From positions 216,104 through 280,103 of the forward strand of contig NZ_NMVQ01000034.1 of NCBI RefSeq assembly GCF_002250625.1: 64,000 nucleotides of DNA. Direction: 5' to 3'. Position numbers and translations under genes: made by a program. The DNA is from Enemella dayhoffiae (GTDB lineage: Bacteria > Actinomycetota > Actinomycetes > Propionibacteriales > Propionibacteriaceae). Below, in pieces: positions 56,103 through 64,000 of the stretch. Within the stretch, counting starts at the first letter, position 1. The number at the start of each line of letters is the position of its first letter. Below the pieces are notes generated by a model. The model was not told where the DNA came from. It ran no database searches and saw only the letters and a program-made list of their open reading frames with translations.

Positions 56103-59100
56103 ATGAGATCACCCCGGGTGCCCCGCACCGTGGGCACCGTGGCGCTGGCCGGCGCCGTGCTGTTCGGGCTCACCATCCCGCAGGCCGCCGCCACCCCCAC
56201 GCCTGCGAAGCCGACGGCCACCACCGCGACCCCGCAGGCACCGGCCAAGCCGCGGGCCGACTTCACCAGCTTCGACGACCGGGTGATCTTCCAGTCCTTT
56301 TCGCTGTTCCAGCCCTACGAGTCCAACATGTACGCGAGGCTGGCCGGCCAGACCGGACAGCTGAACTCCTGGGGCGTGACCGACGTCTGGCTGCCGCCCG
56401 CCTACCGCGCCTTCGGCATGTCCCGCTACCTGGAGGGGTACGCCGTCACCGACCGCTACGACCTCGGCGAGTTTCCCCAGGGTCCGAACAACTCGGTGCC
56501 GACCAAGTACGGCACCTCCGCCGAGTTGAAGTCGCTGATGAGCTCCCTGCACGGTGCCAATCTGAAGGGGCAGATGGACCTGGTGCCCAACCAGATGATG
56601 GGCCTCAGCGGTCGGGAGGCGGTGACCGCGACCCGGACCGACCGCAACGGCGCGCTCTACGTCGGGAAGGACGGCCAGAAGACCGACTTCATCAACCAGA
56701 TGTACCTCCCCTACACCAGGGGCGGCGGCCAGGGCCAGGCGCAGTATGGCGCGATCAAGGAGTTCAACAAGTCCCACTGGAACGGCACCTCGCTGCAGGA
56801 GATCGGGTTCGGGGACACGCTCAAGGACGCTACCGGGAAGCCCTACCGGGTCGATCAGACCGACCCCGCCGCCAACAACGTGCCGGCGTGGATGAACCCG
56901 AGTCTCGGCCACAACCAGGTCGACGGCTATCTGTCGGCGCGAGAGGCCTACGAGCTCTCGCCGGGCAACTGGCGGCCCTACCTGGTGAATGACCCGAACT
57001 TCGTCACCTACGCCACCAAGAAGTGCGGCTTCGCCGACGAGACGGCCGTCAAGACCGGCACCGGCTCGAAGTCCATCTGGGACTGCCGGGACGCGTTCAT
57101 CGACCCGCGCCAGGACTACAAGGCCAACCCGGAGGCGCTGCCCGGGATCAAGTACAACTACTGGGGCGAGCAGCCGTCGGTGGAGAACTCGTTCACCGGC
57201 ATTGACGATCACGACGAGATCCTGTTCGCCGGCCACACACGGTTGAACGACAACATGATCTCGGCCCACGGGTTCCTGGTGGGCAACGACTTCGACAACG
57301 CGCGCGCCGACGTGCAGGCAGAGCAGCGGCACTGGGTGCAGTGGCTGTTGAACCAGTACGGGTTCGACGGCTTCCGCGTCGACGCCGCCGCCCACTTCCC
57401 CACCGCGATCCTCGACATGGTCTCCCAGGAGACCGCGAAGAAGTTCAACAACGACCCCAGCCGCTATCTCGACTATCTCGAGACGTACTACAACGGCGCA
57501 CAGAACGCCTACGTCGACAGCACCGGAAATCGGGCCCTGGCGATGGATTCGGCGAACTTCAACGCCATGAACGACTCGCTGTCGGGCACCGCCCCGGTCG
57601 GCAACATCTACCGCAACTCGGACGCCAACGTGACCGGCTCCCGGGCGACCGGCGGCAGCTATCGACCCAACTGGTCCTTCTCCAACAACCACGACCAGGA
57701 GAAGCACTGGCTGAACTACATCCTGTTCAAGCAGCTGGGCATCACCAACTACTGCACCGGCGGGCCGACCGTCTGCAAGTCGTTCACCCTGGACTGGACA
57801 CCCGAGGCGGAGCGTCAGGCGCTGCTCGAATGGAACGCCGACCTGGACCGTCCGAGCAGCCAGAAGAAGACGTCGCCGAAGAACGTGCCGGCACGTTACG
57901 CGGCGATGCTGACCAACAAGGCCACCACGCCCACCGTGTACTACGGCGACCTCTACCGCACCAACGGCTCCTACATGACCGAGAAGACGCCCTATTTCGA
58001 CGAGATCGACAACCTGCTGAAGGCGCGCAAGTCCTACGCCAAGGGTGACCAGAAGGTTTACGACTTCGGCAACGACCTGAGCGCCAGCGTACGCACGGGC
58101 CTGGACCGGGCGACCGGGCTGGCCACCGTGATCAGCAACAACCCGGCCATCAACCGGAGCATCCGGGTGGACATGGGACGCGATCACACCAACCAGAGCT
58201 ATCGCGACGTCACCGGCAAGAACACTCAGGTGCTGACCACCGACGGCCAGGGCATCCTCACCGTGCCGGTGAAGGGGTCAGACTCCACGCCCGAGGTGTC
58301 CGGTTATCTGGGAGTGTGGGCTCCGGTGGACACGGTGACGCAGAAGCTGACCCACGGTGCGATCGACGCCAAATGGCAGGCTGACAAGGCGATCCTGGGG
58401 CAGCCGACCTCGCCGGAGAACTGCTTCCTGCGCGACGGTGGCTGCTTCCAGACCTTCGAGCGAGGCACGATCTATTGGTCGCCGGCGACCGGCGCGCACT
58501 GGGTCCGCGGCGCGATCATGCAGAAGTGGGGCCAGCAGGGCTGGGAGAACGGATGGCTCGGCTATCCCACCACCGATGAGAATTGTGGCCTGCGCAACGG
58601 CGGCTGCTGGCAGGGATTCCAGGGTGGGTTGATCTATTGGGCGCCGGCCACCGGAGCCTGGTCGGTCAAGGGTCGGATCCTGGATGCCTATGCCAACCAG
58701 GGTTGGGAAACCTCGCGGCTCGGTTATCCGATCTCGGACGAGATCTGCGGTCTTCGTGATGGCGGGTGTGTCAGCCGGTTCCAGGGTGGCCTGATCTACT
58801 GGTCGCCGGCCACCGGTGCCGGCGTGGTGCTGGGTGCGATCCAGGGGGCGTACGCCGCCCAGGGCTGGGAGACCGGGATCGGTTATCCGCTGGGGAATGA
58901 GGCGTGCGGGCTGCGGGATGGCGGCTGCCTGCAGCACTTCCAGTACGGCAGCATCTACTACTCCCCCGCGACCGGTGCCCAGGTGGTCAAGGGTGCGATC
59001 AAGGACGCCTGGGCCAGCCAGGGCTGGGAAACCGGGCGCCTCGGTTACCCGACCACGGGAGAGCAGTGCAACGCGGCCGGCAACGACTGCGTGCAGTACT

Positions 59101-59153
59101 ACCAGGGCGGCCGGATCACCTGGAACGCCGCCACGGGCAGCAGAATCTGGTGA
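56103..59153 (+). CDS. Secreted GH70-type glucansucrase-like enzyme with five LGFP repeats
   Basis: 1016 aa. Signal peptide (TVGTVALAGAVLFGLTIPQAAA), catalytic module, and five C-terminal LGFP repeats from about residue 748, each with a Cys pair (CGLRDGGC) and SPATGA; LGFP repeats bind cell-wall glycan. GH70 marks: MDLVPNQMMGL with VTATR (motif I, Asp159), GFRVDAAAH (nucleophile Asp427), DYLETYYNGA (acid/base Glu460), NNHDQE (Asp531), and GNDFDNARADVQAEQ before the nucleophile. Motif order is I-II-III-IV, i.e. not circularly permuted, like GtfC/GtfD-type alpha-glucanotransferases. Ribosome site AGGAGAAG. Donor (sucrose or starch) unknown. Confidence 0.85.
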   Translation: MRSPRVPRTVGTVALAGAVLFGLTIPQAAATPTPAKPTATTATPQAPAKPRADFTSFDDRVIFQSFSLFQPYESNMYARLAGQTGQLNSWGVTDVWLPPAYRAFGMSRYLEGYAVTDRYDLGEFPQGPNNSVPTKYGTSAELKSLMSSLHGANLKGQMDLVPNQMMGLSGREAVTATRTDRNGALYVGKDGQKTDFINQMYLPYTRGGGQGQAQYGAIKEFNKSHWNGTSLQEIGFGDTLKDATGKPYRVDQTDPAANNVPAWMNPSLGHNQVDGYLSAREAYELSPGNWRPYLVNDPNFVTYATKKCGFADETAVKTGTGSKSIWDCRDAFIDPRQDYKANPEALPGIKYNYWGEQPSVENSFTGIDDHDEILFAGHTRLNDNMISAHGFLVGNDFDNARADVQAEQRHWVQWLLNQYGFDGFRVDAAAHFPTAILDMVSQETAKKFNNDPSRYLDYLETYYNGAQNAYVDSTGNRALAMDSANFNAMNDSLSGTAPVGNIYRNSDANVTGSRATGGSYRPNWSFSNNHDQEKHWLNYILFKQLGITNYCTGGPTVCKSFTLDWTPEAERQALLEWNADLDRPSSQKKTSPKNVPARYAAMLTNKATTPTVYYGDLYRTNGSYMTEKTPYFDEIDNLLKARKSYAKGDQKVYDFGNDLSASVRTGLDRATGLATVISNNPAINRSIRVDMGRDHTNQSYRDVTGKNTQVLTTDGQGILTVPVKGSDSTPEVSGYLGVWAPVDTVTQKLTHGAIDAKWQADKAILGQPTSPENCFLRDGGCFQTFERGTIYWSPATGAHWVRGAIMQKWGQQGWENGWLGYPTTDENCGLRNGGCWQGFQGGLIYWAPATGAWSVKGRILDAYANQGWETSRLGYPISDEICGLRDGGCVSRFQGGLIYWSPATGAGVVLGAIQGAYAAQGWETGIGYPLGNEACGLRDGGCLQHFQYGSIYYSPATGAQVVKGAIKDAWASQGWETGRLGYPTTGEQCNAAGNDCVQYYQGGRITWNAATGSRIW

Positions 59154-59170
59154 CCGGCAACTGAGGTGAC

Positions 59171-59202
59171 ACGGGGCGGATCCGATCTCGGATCCGCCCC
59201 GT
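59171..59202 (+). terminator. Strong intrinsic terminator after the GH70 gene
   Basis: ACGGGGCGGATCCG, loop ATCT, CGGATCCGCCCCGT then TTCGTTTG. A perfect 14-bp stem 18 bases after the stop, with a T-containing tail. Nearly self-complementary, so it could also work from the minus strand. Confidence 0.88.
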
Positions 59203-59330
59203 TTCGTTTGCCCGCGCGGCTTCTGACCGATCGTCGACTCTCGACCCGTTCACGAGAGTTCGCGGAATCCATGGCACGAAAGCGATTCCTCGGCCATGAT
59301 TCAGTCAACCGCAGCCTCGGGAGCGCCACG

Positions 59331-59720
59331 ATGATGCGTCGCCTGCTGGTCACCGCCACCGTCGGCGTCAGCCGCACGTTCCGGGCCGGTGACCAGCCCG
59401 CGCGAAACCCCGGCACCCACGGCCGCTGGGAGGCCCACCACCCCCACCTCACCCAGCCCGGCTCCGGTGTCCCCGATCCAGCAGACCTGGCTCAGCAACC
59501 AGTGGTTGGGGGAACCGGTCGGCCAGGAATCCTGCGGACTGCGCGGTCGCCGGCCAGAAGGCGGACGGCCCCCCGTCGTGGGCGCCAGCTACCTCCGGTG
59601 GGACGACCTGCACCGAGTGAGTGCTTCCAGCTGTTCCAGGCCGAGCGCCGGTGTCACCAGGGCTTCCAGGGTGGTTGGATCGAGTGGTCCGACCGGTCCG
59701 GGATCCGCGCCAGCCGCTGA
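59331..59720 (+). pseudogene. Relic of a secreted LGFP-repeat protein
   Basis: Starts MMRRLLVTATVGVSRT (signal-like), then loses frame. In the neighbouring frame QQTWLSNQWLGEPVGQESC and CGLRG resemble an LGFP repeat; later CHQGFQGGWIEWSDR in the first frame resembles the next repeat's FQGG motif. At least two frame changes, so not functional. Likely a decayed paralogue of the upstream LGFP protein. Ends exactly at truB's stop. Confidence 0.65.
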
Positions 59721-60611
59721 TCAGCAGAAGACGGCCTCGGCCTTGGCACCTGCTGGTTCGGTTTCGTCCGCGGCGTACAGGGCCAGGAACTTGCCGTCGT
59801 GCATCATCGCGGTGAGCGCATCGAGGCGTACGCCGGAAAGCTTCTGTCCATAGGAGATCGCGCGGGCCTGCGCCTGGTCGAGCTCGAGGGTCGGGAAGCA
59901 CTCGGCGGCCACCTCGTCGATCCCGATCAGCGACACCTCATCGGTACCGTGGTCGACCACCTGGGCCCGGTCCAGCGCGAACGGACCGACCCGGGTACGC
60001 CGCAGCGCCGTCAGGTGTCCCCCGCAGCCGAGCGCGGCCCCCAGGTCGCGGGCCAGCGCCCGGATGTAGGTTCCCGAGGAGCAGCGCACGCGGACCCGCA
60101 GATCCAGCACGGGGACTCCGTCAGACTCGGCGGTTTCGCTGCCCAGCAAGGCGAATTCGCTCACCGTGACCGGCCGCGCCCTCAGCTCGACCTCCTCCCC
60201 GGCCCGCATGCGGGCGTACGCCCGTTTGCCGTCGATCTTGATGGCCGACACCGCCGTCGGCACCTGCTGGATCTCACCGCGAAACGGCTGCATCGCCTGT
60301 TCCAGCACGGAATGCTCGAGCGGCCCACAGCCCGGGCGAGCAGTGCCCTCCCCCTCGGCGTCGTCGGTGACGGTCGACTCACCCAGCCGGATCGTGGCGG
60401 CGTACTCCTTCTCGGTCAGCATCAGGTGACCGAGCAGCCGGGTCGCCCGGTTCACCCCGACCAGCAGCACCCCGGTCGCCATCGGATCGAGGGTGCCAGC
60501 GTGCCCCACCTTGCGGGTGCCGAGCAGTCGGCGGCACCGGCCCACCACCTGGTGGGAGGTCCACCCGGCCGGCTTGTCGACGACCAGGACGCCGGACTCG
60601 ACGGCCGTCAC
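59721..60611 (-). CDS. truB: tRNA pseudouridine-55 synthase TruB
   Basis: Modifies uridine-55 in tRNA T-loops, 296 aa. [17 protein letters not shown], catalytic Asp in [29 protein letters not shown] 60611 overlaps the rbfA stop (GTGA). Downstream of rbfA as in many bacteria. Confidence 0.95.
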   Translation of the reverse strand: MTAVESGVLVVDKPAGWTSHQVVGRCRRLLGTRKVGHAGTLDPMATGVLLVGVNRATRLLGHLMLTEKEYAATIRLGESTVTDDAEGEGTARPGCGPLEHSVLEQAMQPFRGEIQQVPTAVSAIKIDGKRAYARMRAGEEVELRARPVTVSEFALLGSETAESDGVPVLDLRVRVRCSSGTYIRALARDLGAALGCGGHLTALRRTRVGPFALDRAQVVDHGTDEVSLIGIDEVAAECFPTLELDQAQARAISYGQKLSGVRLDALTAMMHDGKFLALYAADETEPAGAKAEAVFC

Positions 60612-61060
60612 CGGCCGCCGTCGCGAGCCTGGTCCTCCTCGCCCTCCTCCGGACGGCGATAGGGGTCTGCGTCGCCGGCATAGCTCGCCCCGGCGGCCCG
60701 CTGCGCCAACTCGGCGTCGTGGTTGCGGGTGCTGGCCAGCAGCTCCTCGATGTGCCGGGCGTTCTCCGGCATGGCGTCGGCGACGAAGGCGATCGACGGG
60801 GCGAACCGCAGACCGAGCTGCTTGCCGATCGTGGAGCGGATCAACCCCTTGGCCGAGTCGAGCGCGGCCTGCGAGGCGGCCAGGTCGGACTGCTCCCCCA
60901 GCACGGTGTAGAAGATCGTCGCCTCCCGGGAGTCGCCGGTCAGCCGCACATCGGTCACCGTGACGAAGCCGAGGCGCGGGTCCTTGATCCGGCGCTCCAG
61001 CATCTGGGCGGTGATCACCTTGATCTGGTCGGCCAGCTTCTGCACACGTGGGTTGCTCAT
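60608..61060 (-). CDS. rbfA: Ribosome-binding factor A
   Basis: 30S maturation factor, 150 aa from ATG 61060 (TTG 61069 would add three residues). [31 protein letters not shown] and [17 protein letters not shown] [12 protein letters not shown] are family marks. C-terminal acidic-basic tail ([16 protein letters not shown]). The infB gene, usually directly upstream, is separated here by a DinB gene and a pspC relic on the opposite strand. Confidence 0.94.
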   Translation of the reverse strand: MSNPRVQKLADQIKVITAQMLERRIKDPRLGFVTVTDVRLTGDSREATIFYTVLGEQSDLAASQAALDSAKGLIRSTIGKQLGLRFAPSIAFVADAMPENARHIEELLASTRNHDAELAQRAAGASYAGDADPYRRPEEGEEDQARDGGR

Positions 61061-61124
61061 AGCGCTCAATTATTCCAGACCCGCGCCGCTGCGGCGTACC
61101 TCACCGGTGGCTAGGCTGCCGGAC

Positions 61125-61613
61125 ATGACCGAACCGGACCTGGCGGTACGCACCGCCGAGGAGCGGGACGCCCTGCTCGGGTTCGTGGAGCACTCCCGGG
61201 GTGAGATCCGGCAACTGCTCGACGATCTCACCGATGAGGAACTGCGCAGCCGCCTGGTGCCGTCGGCGACCACGGTGCTCGGTCTGGTGAAGCACTGCAC
61301 CTTCGTGGAGCGGGTCTGGTTCCTGGCCACTCTCGGTGGCCGCCCCCGCAGCGAACTCGGCCTCCCCGAGACGGTGGAGCCGAGCTTCGAGCTCCACCCG
61401 GCAGACACCGCAGACTCAGTTCGTGCGGCCTTCGATGCGGCCTGCGCGCAGTCCCGGCAGCTGGTCGCGGGACTCGCCCTGGACGACGAGGTCGAGCACC
61501 GCCGCTTCGGCCGGCTCAGCGTGCGCTGGATCCTGCTGCACCTGGTGAGGGAGTACGCCCGGCACGCCGGTCACGGCGACATCCTGCGCGAGCAGCTGCT
61601 CGCCCGCCGCTGA
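61125..61613 (+). CDS. DinB-family (DUF664) protein
   Basis: 162 aa, four-helix DinB/DUF664 fold. GLVKHCTFVERVWFLATLGG carries the first metal His, and the C-terminal HLVREYARHAGHGDILREQL gives the HxxxH-type motif. Related proteins are mycothiol- or bacillithiol-dependent S-transferases; activity is inferred. ATG 61125; no strong ribosome site is visible. Inserted, on the opposite strand, between rbfA and infB. Confidence 0.85.
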   Translation: MTEPDLAVRTAEERDALLGFVEHSRGEIRQLLDDLTDEELRSRLVPSATTVLGLVKHCTFVERVWFLATLGGRPRSELGLPETVEPSFELHPADTADSVRAAFDAACAQSRQLVAGLALDDEVEHRRFGRLSVRWILLHLVREYARHAGHGDILREQLLARR

Positions 61614-61747
61614 GCGGGCCAGCCCCCGGATCGTCCCGGAGCCGAGCGTACGCCAACCCCCGGCCCTGCCCTGAACTCGGCCCGAGACACTGGATTCGGA
61701 CCCGTTCTCGGGTCATGGTGCAGTGACAACCGACGAAAGGCATCACC

Positions 61748-61905
61748 ATGAGCACCCTGTCCCGTCCCCGCCACAACCGGATGATCGCCGGCGTCTGCGC
61801 CGGACTGGGCCGCCGGTTCGGCATGAGCGCCGGCTGAGCTGCCTGCTGCCCGGCCCGCAGATCCTGATCTATCTGGCGCTGTGGGTGATCCTGCCCAGCG
61901 AATGA
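61748..61905 (+). pseudogene. PspC-domain small membrane protein, frameshifted
   Basis: MSTLSRPRHNRMIAGVCAGL and GRRFGMSA match a PspC domain, then TGA. The continuation CLLPGPQILIYLALWVILPSE is in another frame, as in an intact relative of about 59 aa. A small deletion (some eight codons plus one base) at about 61832-61838 explains it. Non-functional as read. Confidence 0.75.
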
Positions 61906-61924
61906 TCTGCTGAAGCCCCGAACG

Positions 61925-61966
61925 CGAGCGATCCCGCGTACCCAATCGGGTACGCGGGATCGCTCG
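61925..61966. terminator. Bidirectional hairpin between pspC relic and infB
   Basis: CGAGCGATCCCGCGTACCC, loop AATC, GGGTACGCGGGATCGCTCG then TTT. Perfect 19-bp stem. Stands between convergent genes; it ends infB from the minus side and the pspC relic from the plus side. Confidence 0.88.
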
Positions 61967-61986
61967 TTTCAGGCGTACACCTCAGC

Positions 61987-64000
<2,014 letters not shown>

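Overview
The window is high-GC DNA (by eye about 70%) from an actinomycete. The evidence is a set of actinobacterial lineage markers: mtrA-mtrB-lpqB, a PknG-type kinase, a DUF3107/MiaE-like/RhlE block and a secA block with an Rv3235-family gene and a WS/DGAT (both syntenic with mycobacteria), LGFP cell-wall repeats, and a tmRNA whose tag reads ADSKRTDFALAA. I favour the Propionibacteriales/Propionibacteriaceae, but that placement is inference. Most of the window is core chromosome with accessory and decayed patches.

Layout. 1-5433: a translationally coupled Ser/Thr phosphorylation cassette (pknG, PP2C phosphatase, VWA protein, FHA protein), then DUF3107. 5436-9598: MiaE-like ferritin-fold protein, RNA helicase RhlE, acyl-CoA synthetase. 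9599-10820: a degraded DUF222/HNH (13E12-type) element bracketed by 28-bp inverted repeats. 10823-23315: PHP phosphoesterase and the large NAD-glutamate dehydrogenase, small unknowns, a methyltransferase, and a minus-strand run WS/DGAT - DUF6912-like - Ku - hypothetical, then Rv3235-family and a lipoprotein polysaccharide deacetylase. 23371-30181: secA, YcaQ-like glycosylase, PPOX protein, class V aminotransferase, hpf. 30182-34115: a regulatory intergenic region and the nitrogen operon amtB-glnK-glnD, with glnD shortened. 34005-42098: comF, lpqB-mtrB-mtrA, then a three-gene cassette of WXG100-like and YbaB-like proteins.

42226-53865: yqgE, a DODA-type dioxygenase, a dead vapBC pair, ssrA (tmRNA), DUF1707/DUF4870, FKBP, DUF2207, smpB, an M23 coiled-coil peptidase, ftsX, ftsE, prfB and an XRE-cupin regulator. 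53973-64000: azlCD divergent from that regulator, then the infB-rbfA-truB...ribF translation cluster, interrupted by a secreted GH70-type glucansucrase-like enzyme with five LGFP repeats and by an LGFP gene relic.

How parts work together. pknG/PP2C/VWA/FHA form a kinase-phosphatase-adaptor set. gdh and amtB-glnK-glnD address nitrogen, with a GlnR-like operator in front of amtB. mtrAB-lpqB, ftsEX plus M23 and the deacetylase act on envelope and division. ssrA, smpB, prfB, hpf, rbfA and infB serve translation and ribosome rescue.

Most notable signals: a HIP1-like 10-bp palindrome GGCGTACGCC repeated at least 21 times across the window regardless of frame; a 123-bp inverted array of ATCGGGC words on 20-bp spacing upstream of ftsE; the non-permuted GH70-LGFP protein inserted between truB and ribF; the glnD/comF junction; and the WXG-like repeat cassette beside mtrA.
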